64,000 nt of DNA. Origin: Flavobacteria bacterium BBFL7 (GTDB lineage: Bacteria > Bacteroidota > Bacteroidia > Flavobacteriales > Flavobacteriaceae). The notes under the pieces are model-generated. The model searched no databases and was not told the DNA's origin. It saw only the letters and a program-made list of their open reading frames with translations. The DNA is taken from the NCBI GenBank assembly GCA_000153385.1, contig CH672374.1, forward strand, positions 1,143,178 through 1,207,177. The letters run 5' to 3'. A program made the position numbers and the translations under genes. Below, one piece after another: positions 43,956-52,916 of the stretch (the stretch's first letter is position 1; every line of letters begins with the position of its first letter).

Positions 43956-43999
43956 GTAACCTATGTTACTCTAGCAAGAAAAATAGCGAGTTAAATTTG
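43956..43999 (+). promoter_or_regulatory. Operator K and -7 box (efflux operon promoter)
   Basis: GTAAC-CTAT-GTTAC at 43956-43969. TAAATTTG at 43992-43999. Spacing is 33 bp. Confidence 0.85.
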
Positions 44000-44017
44000 C
44001 TTTACTAATCTCTTGTA

Positions 44018-45328
44018 ATGAAGAAAATCTTATTATTTATAACCTTTAGCATTGCGATATTAACGCAAGCGACAGCACAGCAAACTACTCTAATTTCAAA
44101 AGAAGAAGTTGCTGAAAAAGTGGTTAAAAACAACAATTCTATAAAAATATCTAAGCAAGAATTTCTAGAAGCAAAAGCAGATTTTGATCAGACTAAAGCT
44201 GTTTTCTTGCCTAATATAACAGCAAGTCATACCGGTATTATTACGACTAATCCATTGATGGCTTTTGGTTCTAAATTAAATCAAGGAATCTTAACTTCAA
44301 ACGACTTCAATCCAGACCTTCTTAATAATCCAGATCAAGTACAAAACTTTGCCACTATAATTGAAGTACAACAACCCTTGATTAACATTGATGGGATGTA
44401 CCAACGTAAAGCAGCAAGAGCCTCAATGGAAGCCGTTTTACTTAAAAAACAACGCACAGAAGAATATCTATTTTTTGAAGTAGAAAAGGCTTACATGCAA
44501 TTGCAACTAGCCTATAAAGGAATTGCTGTATTAGAAAAAGTTCAAGAAGCAGCTCAAGAAAATTTAAAACTAGCACAAAACAGATTAAAGCAAGGATACC
44601 TGCAACGTGCGGATGTACTGAACGTAGAAGTAAGACTCACAGAAGTTCAAAACCAACTACAAACTGCCCGTAGTAACGTGCAAAATGCGTCCGACTATCT
44701 TTCTTATTTAATGGATGACGATGGTTACACCATATATAAGCCTAGTGATAGCTTAACGATTAAAAACATCACTATAAAGGATAATAACTTTTCAGAAAAT
44801 AGATCAGATATAAGAGCCATGCAACTTGCTACTACTGCATATGAAGCAGCAAACAAAGCAGACAAGATGGCTTTTCTACCTAGACTTAATGCGTTTGGAT
44901 CCTATGAATTGTATGATGAAAATCTATTTCAAGCAAGTGCAAATGGATATGTGATAGGTGCACAATTGAGCTGGGATCTTTTTAAAGGATCACAACGTAT
45001 CGGTCAGGCTGATAAAAGTAAAGCAACATTAGAGAAATCTAAGTTGCAATACGAACAATATGTTTCTAAATCAAAATTAGAAATTAATAAAGCACAACGC
45101 ATGCTTAATGATGCAAAAAACAGATTAAAACTAGCACAACTAGCACTAGATCAGTCTAAAGAATCATTGCGCATACGTACCAATAGATTTAAAGAAGGGC
45201 TTGAAAAAACATCAGACCTTTTAAATGCCGAAACTCAATTTGCTCAAAAACAACTAGAATATTATCAAACCGTTTTTGAATTCAACTATGCACAGGCGTA
45301 TATCAACTTTTTAACCCAGTCAGAATAA
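44018..45328 (+). CDS. TolC family outer-membrane efflux protein
   Basis: 436 aa with a signal peptide (about 1-20, LTQATAQ). It has two outer-membrane-factor repeats with long heptad-rich helices (for example the segment around AQENLKLAQNRLKQGYLQRADVLNVEVRLTEVQNQL). Outer-membrane channel of the tripartite pump encoded by the next two genes. Operator K controls the operon. Confidence 0.92.
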   Translation: MKKILLFITFSIAILTQATAQQTTLISKEEVAEKVVKNNNSIKISKQEFLEAKADFDQTKAVFLPNITASHTGIITTNPLMAFGSKLNQGILTSNDFNPDLLNNPDQVQNFATIIEVQQPLINIDGMYQRKAARASMEAVLLKKQRTEEYLFFEVEKAYMQLQLAYKGIAVLEKVQEAAQENLKLAQNRLKQGYLQRADVLNVEVRLTEVQNQLQTARSNVQNASDYLSYLMDDDGYTIYKPSDSLTIKNITIKDNNFSENRSDIRAMQLATTAYEAANKADKMAFLPRLNAFGSYELYDENLFQASANGYVIGAQLSWDLFKGSQRIGQADKSKATLEKSKLQYEQYVSKSKLEINKAQRMLNDAKNRLKLAQLALDQSKESLRIRTNRFKEGLEKTSDLLNAETQFAQKQLEYYQTVFEFNYAQAYINFLTQSE

Positions 45329-45379
45329 CAAATCCATCTAATAAAAGAGCCCAAGCTTTTTATTTATAAAATATAAAGA

Positions 45380-46456
45380 ATGAAAAAATCATATATCCTA
45401 TTAACCGCAGTCCTTACCTTACTTATAATCAGTTGTGGTGAAAAAGAGTCTCAACCAGCGGTAGACAATACTCCTGCCATTCCTGTTACGGTTCAAGCAG
45501 TAATTGATAATGATAGCAGCCCTTTTCTTGCGGTAAGCGGTAAAGTACAAGCCGCAAATAGTGCACAATTAAGCACACGCATGATGGGATTTGTAAATAA
45601 TGTTCTAGTTAACGTAGGTGATCCAGTAAAAAAAGGACAGCTGTTAGTGGCCATTAATAATGCAGATTTACAAGCTAAAAAAGGACAAGTAAACGCTAGT
45701 ATTACCGAAGCTACTGCAGCATTTAATAACGCTCAAAAAGATTACAACAGATTTAAAAACCTGTTTGCAGATAATAGTGCGTCACAAAAAGAACTAGATG
45801 ACATTACGGCAAATTTTAATATGGCAAAGGCTCGTCTAGAAGGTGCGCAGCAAATGAAAAACGAAATCAATGCTCAGTTTGCTTATTCTAATATAACGGC
45901 GCCTTTTAATGGTGTTATTACTAGTAAAAGCATTAAAAAAGGTGACATGGCAAATCCTGGGCAACCGTTACTTTCTATAGAAGCGCCAGGCGATTTTGAG
46001 GTAATGGCTATGGTGCCTGAAACTGAAATTTCTCAAATTAAAAAAGAAACAGAAGTACAGGTAACAATATCTTCCATTCAACAAACATTAACTGGTAAGG
46101 TAAAAGAAGTAAGCACATCTGCACAACAAACTGGTGGTCAGTATCTAGTAAAAATAACGATAGATAAAACAGATGTTCCTGTTCTATCTGGCATGTTTGC
46201 CACTATTGCTTTCCCTGTAGAGAGAAAGGCTACAAATGATAATGTTTTAATACCTGCCACGGCACTTATTACAAAAGGTCAACTTACTGGTGTGTACACC
46301 ATTAGCGAGAATAATACAGCCATGCTACGCTGGTTGCGATTAGGTAGAACTCTAGGTGATCAAGTAGAAATATTATCAGGACTTAATGCCAATGAAAAAT
46401 ATATTACCTCATCAAATGGTAAGCTATTTAACGGTGCAAAAGTGACTATACAATAA
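45380..46456 (+). CDS. RND efflux periplasmic adaptor (membrane fusion protein), lipoprotein
   Basis: 358 aa. The lipoprotein signal ends in LLIISCGEKES. It has a biotinyl-lipoyl half-motif (NVLVNVGDPVKKGQLLVAINNADL), an alpha-hairpin coiled coil (about 90-150) and a beta-barrel with NITAPFNGVITSKSIKKGD. Links the inner-membrane transporter to the TolC channel. It is 51 nt downstream of the TolC gene. Confidence 0.92.
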   Translation: MKKSYILLTAVLTLLIISCGEKESQPAVDNTPAIPVTVQAVIDNDSSPFLAVSGKVQAANSAQLSTRMMGFVNNVLVNVGDPVKKGQLLVAINNADLQAKKGQVNASITEATAAFNNAQKDYNRFKNLFADNSASQKELDDITANFNMAKARLEGAQQMKNEINAQFAYSNITAPFNGVITSKSIKKGDMANPGQPLLSIEAPGDFEVMAMVPETEISQIKKETEVQVTISSIQQTLTGKVKEVSTSAQQTGGQYLVKITIDKTDVPVLSGMFATIAFPVERKATNDNVLIPATALITKGQLTGVYTISENNTAMLRWLRLGRTLGDQVEILSGLNANEKYITSSNGKLFNGAKVTIQ

Positions 46457-46506
46457 TTCAATATTGCGTTAAGGATAGTAGTGAAAATCCTTTTTGTGGT
46501 TTTTTT

Positions 46507-46522
46507 CGCTTTCGCGAAAACT
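46507..46522. repeat. palindrome copy 15, degenerate (intergenic)
   Basis: CGCTTTCGCGAAAACT: the left half is intact and the right half is altered in its last bases. It lies between the adaptor and RND genes. Confidence 0.75.
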
Positions 46523-46577
46523 GCCTTCAAAAAGATTGCAACGGATAGCCTGTTAAAACGCCCAAAAATTATATCTA

Positions 46578-49500
46578 ATGAAAGAAGGATTAGCTGGTAA
46601 AGTTGCCAAAGTCTTTATGAATTCAAAGCTGACTGTGCTCTTAATGATCGTTTTTATGGTCGTAGGTGTATATAGCTCGTTTTTAATACCACGTGAGGAA
46701 GAACCGCAAATAGATGTACCTATGGCAGACATCTTTGTAGGTTATCCAGGTGCTAGCCCTACTGAGGTGGAATCTCGTGTTATTAAACCACTCGAGCAAC
46801 TTATTTCTAATATCAAAGGTGTCGAGTACGTCTACTCTACCTCTATGAAGGAACAAGGAATGGTGATCGTACAGTTTTATGTGGGCGAGGATATTGAACG
46901 CAGTTTTGTAAAATTATACAACGAAATCAATAAACACATGGATCAAATGCCCGAAGGTGTGACCATGCCACTCGTAAAAACTCGTGCCATAGATGATGTC
47001 CCGATGCTAGGCCTTACTTTATGGAGTGAGAATTATAGTGATTATCAACTAGGACAAATGGCTCATGAATTAGAGGCCGAAATAAAGAAAATAAACGATG
47101 TCGCTATCACACATAAAATAGGTGGTAGAGAACGTCAACTAAGAGTTGTTTTAGATAAGGATAAACTAGCCTCTAGTGGTCTAGATTTTATGCAAGTTTC
47201 TAAGATGATAAAAGCAAACAATGCACAACTTAATGCTGGAAAATTTGATAAAAACGACACCGAGTTTATCGTTAACACTGGTGATTTTCTAGCCAGTACT
47301 ACTGATGTTGAAAATCTAGTAGTAGGTGTACAACAAAATCAACCTATATATTTAAAACAAGTCGCTCAAATAATTGACGGACCAGAGGTTCCTCAAAGTT
47401 ATGTGAGTTTAGGCTTTGGTCAAGGAAGTGATAAAAAAACCGATTTCTTATCTGAATATCCAGCGGTAACCATATCTGTTGCAAAACGTAAAGGTGCAGA
47501 TGCTATGAAAATTGCAGATGTCATTATTGCCAAAGTTGAACACCTGCGCAAGACCTTAATACCAGATGATGTGCAAGTAGAAATTACACGTAATTATGGT
47601 GAGACGGCATCTCATAAAGTGTCGGAATTATTATTGCACCTTATAGGTTCTATTATTGCTGTAACCTTTGTTGTAATGCTAGCGATGGGCTGGCGTGGTG
47701 GACTCGTTGTATTTCTTTCTGTACCAATCACGTTTGCATTGACACTATTGAGTTACTACATGCTAGATTACACCTTAAACAGGATTACTTTATTTGCGTT
47801 AGTGTTTGTGACCGGTATTGTAGTAGATGATTCCATTATTATAGCAGAGAATATGCACCGGCACTTTAAAATGAAACGATTGCCTTTTAAAGATGCTGCG
47901 CTCTATGCAATAAACGAAGTAGGAAACCCTACCATTCTTGCAACTTTTACTGTGATTGCGTCTGTACTACCTATGGCTTTTGTATCTGGATTGATGGGTC
48001 CTTACATGGCACCTATGCCTATAGGAGCTTCTATCGCGATGATATTGTCACTATTTGTAGCCTTAACCATCACTCCATATTTAGGCTATATATTCTTAAG
48101 AGAAAAAGATAAAAAAGGTGCAGTTGAGAAAATAGAAAAGCCACTTGAAGAAACTCTTATTTATCGATTATATAATAAATTTGAACGTCCCTTAATGGAG
48201 AATCGTTATAAACGATGGTTATTTCTAATAGGTACATTTGTCGTTTTACTGGGTACGATGGGATTATTCATTACTAATTCTGTTGCCGTTAAAATGTTAC
48301 CGTTCGATAATAAAAATGAGTTCCAAGTAGTCATTGATATGCCTGAAGGTACAACACTCGAACGCACAGGTGCTGTCGCTCAAGAAATATCTCAATACTT
48401 ATCTACTAGACCAGAAGTAGTCAATTATCAAAATTACATCGGGACATCTGCTCCTATAACTTTTAATGGGCTCGTGCGTCATTATGATTTGCGTGGTGGT
48501 AGTAATATGGCAGATATTCAAGTGAACCTAATTGATAAAGAAAAACGTAGTGCGCAAAGTCATGATATCGCTAGCTTATTGCGCCCTGATATTCAAGAAA
48601 TCGCTGCGAAGTATAATGCAAATGTGAAACTGGTAGAAGTACCGCCAGGACCACCGGTGCTATCTACAATCGTTGCTGAAATCTATGGTCCTGATTATGA
48701 ACAACAGATTATTGTTGCCAATGAGGTTCAAAATATTTTAAAGAATACGGATGATGTAGTTGATATAGACAGGATGGTAGAAAACGATCAAACTGAATAT
48801 CAATTTACTATTAACAAAGAAAAGGCAATGTTATATGGCGTGGCACCGCAACAAATAGCCTACACCATGCACCTAGCACTATCTGATAGACCGGTAACAA
48901 ATCTATATGATGAAGATGCTGTACAGCAAATAGGTATTGTGCTCGCACTAGATGAAAAAGAGAAGTCTACGATTCAAGACATTTCACAATTTAAAGTTGT
49001 TTCTAATCAGGGAACCATGGTACCTATTGCAGACTTAGTAGAGATCAGTGAGTCTATAAGTGCAAAAAGTATTTATCGTAAAAATCAAAAAAGAGTCGTT
49101 TACGTCATGGCAGATATGGCTGGAGAACTAGAAAGTCCTGCATATGCTATCCTAGGCATGGAAGAAAAATTAAAATCTATTCCGATGCCTGCTGGATACA
49201 GCATTAGTGAAATGTATCTAGGTCAACCAGATTTTGAAGATGATTATACGGTAAAATGGGATGGTGAATGGCAAATTACTTTAGAAGTATTTAGAGATCT
49301 AGGTATAGCATTTCTAGGAGCCATCATCTTAATCTACATATTGATTGTAGGATGGTTCCAAAATTTTAAAGCACCTATTGTTATGATGGTGGCCATACCG
49401 TTATCCCTAATCGGTATTATTTTAGGTCACTGGATTATGGGTGCTTTCTTTACCGCAACATCTTTTATAGGAATGATAGCTCTTGCCGGAATTATGGTCA

Positions 49501-49772
49501 GGAACTCTGTACTATTAATAGACTTTATCAACTTAAGAACTGCCGAAGGTGTGCCTCTTAAACAAGCTGCTATTGAAGCTGGTGCTGTACGTACTACTCC
49601 TATCTTACTTACCGCTGGTACGGTTGTTATTGGAGCATTTGTCATACTATTTGACCCAATTTTTCAAGGGTTAGCCATTTCATTAATGGGTGGAACTATT
49701 GTGTCTACTGTATTGACCTTACTGGTAGTACCATTAGTTTACTATATGATAGAAAAGAAAAATTATAAATAA
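46578..49772 (+). CDS. RND efflux transporter, inner-membrane pump
   Basis: 1064 aa, twelve transmembrane helices with two large periplasmic loops. The start region is FMNSKLTVLLMIVFMVVGVYS; TM4 carries the proton-relay pair of Asp in FVTGIVVDDSIIIAENM; TM10-12 has TATSFIGMIALAGIMVRNSVLLIDF. It belongs to the AcrB/HAE superfamily. Substrate class is unknown; regulation by operator K suggests a role in sulfur or metal stress. Upstream gap of 121 nt holds palindrome copy 15. Confidence 0.93.
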   Translation: MKEGLAGKVAKVFMNSKLTVLLMIVFMVVGVYSSFLIPREEEPQIDVPMADIFVGYPGASPTEVESRVIKPLEQLISNIKGVEYVYSTSMKEQGMVIVQFYVGEDIERSFVKLYNEINKHMDQMPEGVTMPLVKTRAIDDVPMLGLTLWSENYSDYQLGQMAHELEAEIKKINDVAITHKIGGRERQLRVVLDKDKLASSGLDFMQVSKMIKANNAQLNAGKFDKNDTEFIVNTGDFLASTTDVENLVVGVQQNQPIYLKQVAQIIDGPEVPQSYVSLGFGQGSDKKTDFLSEYPAVTISVAKRKGADAMKIADVIIAKVEHLRKTLIPDDVQVEITRNYGETASHKVSELLLHLIGSIIAVTFVVMLAMGWRGGLVVFLSVPITFALTLLSYYMLDYTLNRITLFALVFVTGIVVDDSIIIAENMHRHFKMKRLPFKDAALYAINEVGNPTILATFTVIASVLPMAFVSGLMGPYMAPMPIGASIAMILSLFVALTITPYLGYIFLREKDKKGAVEKIEKPLEETLIYRLYNKFERPLMENRYKRWLFLIGTFVVLLGTMGLFITNSVAVKMLPFDNKNEFQVVIDMPEGTTLERTGAVAQEISQYLSTRPEVVNYQNYIGTSAPITFNGLVRHYDLRGGSNMADIQVNLIDKEKRSAQSHDIASLLRPDIQEIAAKYNANVKLVEVPPGPPVLSTIVAEIYGPDYEQQIIVANEVQNILKNTDDVVDIDRMVENDQTEYQFTINKEKAMLYGVAPQQIAYTMHLALSDRPVTNLYDEDAVQQIGIVLALDEKEKSTIQDISQFKVVSNQGTMVPIADLVEISESISAKSIYRKNQKRVVYVMADMAGELESPAYAILGMEEKLKSIPMPAGYSISEMYLGQPDFEDDYTVKWDGEWQITLEVFRDLGIAFLGAIILIYILIVGWFQNFKAPIVMMVAIPLSLIGIILGHWIMGAFFTATSFIGMIALAGIMVRNSVLLIDFINLRTAEGVPLKQAAIEAGAVRTTPILLTAGTVVIGAFVILFDPIFQGLAISLMGGTIVSTVLTLLVVPLVYYMIEKKNYK

Positions 49773-49784
49773 TAAAATCAAGCA

Positions 49785-49997
49785 ATGTTAAACACATATT
49801 TTAGAGTAATCGTAGGTACAATGGTACTATTAAGTGTAGTACTAACTGTTTATGTAAATCCTAACTGGATGTGGTTTACTGTTTTTATTGGTGTTAACCT
49901 TATTCAATCTGCTTTTACCAAGTGGTGTTTACTAGAAACAATTTTAATGAAACTAGGTATCAAAAGAGAAGGAAAAGGCTGTTCTGTAAATAAGTAA
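49785..49997 (+). CDS. DUF2892 (YgaP-type) membrane protein
   Basis: 70 aa with two transmembrane helices (about 8-24 and 28-46), and the DUF2892 pattern WMWFTVFIGVNLIQSAFTKWCLLETILMKLG. In other bacteria this domain is fused to rhodaneses (YgaP) or sits with persulfide genes. It is the last gene of the efflux operon (12-nt spacer), which ties the pump to sulfur metabolism. The region 49998-50119 to the convergent gene holds no clear feature. Confidence 0.85.
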   Translation: MLNTYFRVIVGTMVLLSVVLTVYVNPNWMWFTVFIGVNLIQSAFTKWCLLETILMKLGIKREGKGCSVNK

Positions 49998-50119
49998 CAG
50001 GTTGCTACTTACTCTATCATGAAAAGCTTATCAGCTTATTATCATAATTAATAAGATCTTCATTTTACAGATGGCATTTAACTTTTTATGATCTAAACTA
50101 GATAAAACTCTTTTATTAA

Positions 50120-50509
50120 TTAAAATCGTTTGTACTTCATTAGTTCTGTATGTATTTTATTTTTTAGAATTTTAAATTCTTGAATAAGTTGTAGATATTG
50201 ATACCTTCTTTTTTCATGTTCTTTGGCTCTAGACAAGTCATATTCTCGTTTACCAAATTCATATTCTTTTTTTAAGTCTAATTCATAGTTACAAAAGGAT
50301 CCCATCACGAGAGTATTCTTGCGCCTTAGACCTACCAAATCCGTCACAAGTGTATCGCTTTTAATCAATTGTTTTTCAACTAATTTAAATTGTTCAATTT
50401 CCAGATTAATATCTTCTATTGACTCCATCCACTGACTCAATTCTATGAGATCCTTTCTTATAAATAGCCTTCTATAAGCGTTAAGTTTATTTAATATAAC
50501 TGTATCCAA
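50120..50509 (-). CDS. Hypothetical coiled-coil protein, 129 aa
   Basis: Unrecognised. Highly helical and charged (SQWMESIEDINLEIEQFKLVEKQLI; KEYEFGKREYDLSRAKEHEKRRYQYLQ), with no membrane segment or signal. Layout resembles the gene directly upstream: an N-terminal helix with W, a middle part, then an EHEKRR-type helix. This suggests tandem paralogues. It is last in the minus-strand operon that seems to start at the sigma-54 promoter at 53127. Confidence 0.65.
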   Translation of the reverse strand: MDTVILNKLNAYRRLFIRKDLIELSQWMESIEDINLEIEQFKLVEKQLIKSDTLVTDLVGLRRKNTLVMGSFCNYELDLKKEYEFGKREYDLSRAKEHEKRRYQYLQLIQEFKILKNKIHTELMKYKRF

Positions 50510-50516
50510 GGGATAA

Positions 50517-50942
50517 TTAACTAATTGTATTTGAGGTACCGATGTTTCCTTGAAGATCCTTAAAAAAAGTATCTTTCAATTTGCGATATTTATCGACATG
50601 GTATAAAAACATCCTTCTACATTTTTCATGTTCTTGTATAAAGGACATGTCACATTGCATGTCCTGACACTCTGCTATACTGCCACGAGAGTCTTTAAAC
50701 CGTTGTAATTGATTTAATATAACATCATTTTCAATCTGTTTCATTTCAAAACCTTGAGTTGCTTTTTCATTCTCTATTTTTTTTTCTAAAGGTTGAGCAT
50801 GATAAAAAGCAATCAAACTACTAAGCTCTTTTCTTACGTAAGTAAGGTGATTGATCCAGTTCTCGAGCTCCATAGTATTGATTTTGTGTGCTACATCTAC
50901 ATCATTATCATGTGCATGTATTTCTATATTCATGGCTTCCAT
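50517..50942 (-). CDS. Hypothetical coiled-coil protein, 141 aa
   Basis: Unrecognised. The N-terminal part has a His/Asp-rich stretch (HAHDNDVDVAHK), then helices (LENWINHLTYVRKELSSLIAFY) and an EHEKCRRMFLYHVDKYRKLKDTFF helix like that of the downstream neighbour. Cysteines in AECQDMQCDM could bind metal. It is 7 nt from the next gene and 10 nt from the GreA-like gene upstream. The true start could also be the Met at residue 4. Confidence 0.65.
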   Translation of the reverse strand: MEAMNIEIHAHDNDVDVAHKINTMELENWINHLTYVRKELSSLIAFYHAQPLEKKIENEKATQGFEMKQIENDVILNQLQRFKDSRGSIAECQDMQCDMSFIQEHEKCRRMFLYHVDKYRKLKDTFFKDLQGNIGTSNTIS

Positions 50943-50952
50943 ATTATATATT

Positions 50953-51372
50953 TTAAATGTGTACTTCTATTTTTTCAAGAAATTGATCTTGAGTTACCTC
51001 AACAATTTCTAATTCCTGTAATCCGCTAGGTAAATTCCATTGTATGATATCTGACTGTGCATAGCCTAATAATGCAGAAGCTAAAGGTGTTAATATTGAA
51101 ATCCTATCTAAGTCTAGATCTTTTAAAGCTGGAATAACTATTTGAATCTTTTTACTCCAGCCTTTATTAGACTTAACAGTAATCTTACTATTAAATCTTA
51201 TCACATCTTGTGGCATGTCTAGCTCATCTAAAATCTGAGCATTTTTAAGTTCATCTGTTAATCGTTGTAAGGATTTTTGTGTTTCAAAATCTTCAGCATA
51301 TCCAGATATATTAAGTATACGTTTTAAATACACGTACTCTTTTTTCTCTAAAATTAAAGTATCGTATTTCAT
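50953..51372 (-). CDS. GreA/GreB C-terminal-like (Rnk-type) protein
   Basis: 139 aa. The N-terminal region has short helices (LEKKEYVYLKRILNISGYAEDFETQKSLQRLTDEL), and the C-terminal half is the FKBP-like fold of GreA/GreB/Rnk: MPQDVIRFNSKITVKS...IQIVIPALKDLDLDRISILTPLASALLGYAQSDIIQWNLPSG. Without a Gre coiled coil tip it is probably an RNA polymerase secondary-channel interactor or a Rnk-like regulator. Operon with gdh (24-nt gap). Confidence 0.8.
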   Translation of the reverse strand: MKYDTLILEKKEYVYLKRILNISGYAEDFETQKSLQRLTDELKNAQILDELDMPQDVIRFNSKITVKSNKGWSKKIQIVIPALKDLDLDRISILTPLASALLGYAQSDIIQWNLPSGLQELEIVEVTQDQFLEKIEVHI

Positions 51373-51396
51373 TATATTTACTTTTATGTCAGTATA

Positions 51397-52701
51397 TTAT
51401 GGAAAAATACCGCGTTGTACATAAGCTTTCTCTATACGTTTAATAGCGATACAATATGCCGCTGTTCTCATATCCATAGCTTCACTTTCAGAGAACGTAT
51501 AAACCTTATTAAAGGATTCTCTCATTTTCTTCTCCAGCTTAATCATTACTTCATCAAGTTGCCATAACTCACCATTTCTATTTTGCAGCCACTCAAAATA
51601 ACTACCTATCACTCCTCCAGAATTACATAAAATATCAGGTATAATTGTGACTCCTTTTTCAAGTAAGATTTTCTCTCCATCAACATTAGTTGGACCATTT
51701 GCACCTTCAGCAATTAAACGTGCTTTTATATAAGGTGCATTTTCACTTGTAATTTGATTTCCTAAGGCTGCTGGAATACATATATCACAATCAGTAGTAT
51801 AAAAATCAGCCTTTGGGATAGCCTTGGCTTCAGGAAAATCAACAATGCTTCCTTTATTTGCTATACTGTAATTATATAAGTCCTCTACCTTTATACCATC
51901 ATCATTGTGTAACGTTCCGTAAGCGTCTTGAACTGCAACAAGATGTGCACCTTCTTTTTCAAGAAAATGCGCAGCCCAATAACCTACATTCCCAAAACCT
52001 TGAACTATAAATCTTTTATCTTTTAATGATTCAGCACTTTTGTGTGCCCAAAACTTAATCGTTAAAAAGACTCCATAACCAGTCGCACGATCACGACCTT
52101 CTAATCCACCACTACCATCTGGTTTTCCGGTTACCACATGTTGATTTGCGGTACGTTCTGCTGGTGGACGCGTACTCATATAAGTATCTGCCATCCATGC
52201 CATAGTCTGACTGTTTGTATTGACATCTGGTGCAGGTATATCATGCTCTGGCCCTATATTATCTGCTAGGGCAAATGTGAATCTACGAGTAATACGTTCT
52301 AGTTCAGATGGTGAATACTTAGACGGATCTAATTGTATACCACCTTTACCACCACCATAAGGTAGCCCAGCCAAAGAGGTTTTCCACGTCATCCACATCG
52401 CAAGTGCTCTAGCTGCATCTATATCAACGGTAGGATGGTAGCGCAATCCACCTTTATATGGACCTAAAGCATTATTATGTTGCACTCGATAACCAGTAAA
52501 TATTTCTACATCGCCATTATCCATTTTTACTGGAAAATGAACTATTATTTCATTGTTAGTTATACTCAGTATTTTTCTAATGTTGAGATGTAGATTAATA
52601 TGATCTGCAGCACTATTAAATTGCTCCATCACATTATCCATCATACCTCTTAAAGGTAATTTTTTTGTCTTACCCTTTGCTATTACAGTCATTGTTGCCA
52701 T
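51397..52701 (-). CDS. Glutamate dehydrogenase (Glu/Leu/Phe/Val family)
   Basis: 434 aa, interconverts glutamate and 2-oxoglutarate plus ammonium. Seen: GPYKGGLRYHPTVD with the catalytic Lys region, LPYGGGKGGIQLDP, PAPDVNTNSQTMAWMAD, VQGFGNVGYWAAHFLEKEGAHLVAVQD (nucleotide-binding Rossmann motif), and EGANGPTN. Whether NAD or NADP is used cannot be decided safely by eye. Probably part of the operon from the sigma-54 promoter at 53127, which would make it responsive to the adjacent NtrC-type activator. Confidence 0.94.
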   Translation of the reverse strand: MATMTVIAKGKTKKLPLRGMMDNVMEQFNSAADHINLHLNIRKILSITNNEIIVHFPVKMDNGDVEIFTGYRVQHNNALGPYKGGLRYHPTVDIDAARALAMWMTWKTSLAGLPYGGGKGGIQLDPSKYSPSELERITRRFTFALADNIGPEHDIPAPDVNTNSQTMAWMADTYMSTRPPAERTANQHVVTGKPDGSGGLEGRDRATGYGVFLTIKFWAHKSAESLKDKRFIVQGFGNVGYWAAHFLEKEGAHLVAVQDAYGTLHNDDGIKVEDLYNYSIANKGSIVDFPEAKAIPKADFYTTDCDICIPAALGNQITSENAPYIKARLIAEGANGPTNVDGEKILLEKGVTIIPDILCNSGGVIGSYFEWLQNRNGELWQLDEVMIKLEKKMRESFNKVYTFSESEAMDMRTAAYCIAIKRIEKAYVQRGIFP

Positions 52702-52722
52702 TATACTTATATCTTAATTCTG

Positions 52723-52845
52723 TTATTTAAAAAGACGATTTGTGATACTACGTTCCATATATTTTTGTGCGATATACTTAGGCTTACTTTTCTTAAAGCC
52801 TGTTTTTTTGTGAGTAATAGCATTTAAAATTGAACTTAAACTCAT
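52723..52845 (-). CDS. Small basic protein upstream of gdh, 40 aa
   Basis: MSLSSILNAITHKKTGFKKSKPKYIAQKYMERSITNRLFK, a Lys/Arg-rich helix-prone peptide, given here in fragments: it starts MSLSSILNAITHKK and ends SITNRLFK. It sits 21 nt before gdh and in the same direction. Too short for firm assignment; it may be a leader peptide or small regulator. Confidence 0.4.
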   Translation of the reverse strand: MSLSSILNAITHKKTGFKKSKPKYIAQKYMERSITNRLFK

Positions 52846-52868
52846 ATTTAGTTTATTTAAGAATGATT

Positions 52869-52897
52869 AGGTTTTATAGACTTTTTATAAATAAAAC
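52869..52897. other. Inverted repeat between the two small genes
   Basis: AGGTTTTAT (52869-52877) and ATAAAACCT (52889-52897) form a nine-base-pair stem. There is no strong T run in the minus direction, so it may be an attenuator or mRNA-stabilising hairpin and not a full terminator. Confidence 0.4.
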
Positions 52898-52916
52898 CTT
52901 ATTTAAATATCGATAT

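Noticed and set aside
49998..50119. Near-palindrome around AAGTAAC after the DUF2892 gene as an operator
   Set aside because: The second half does not match and the spacing differs; there is no -7 box and the flanking genes converge.
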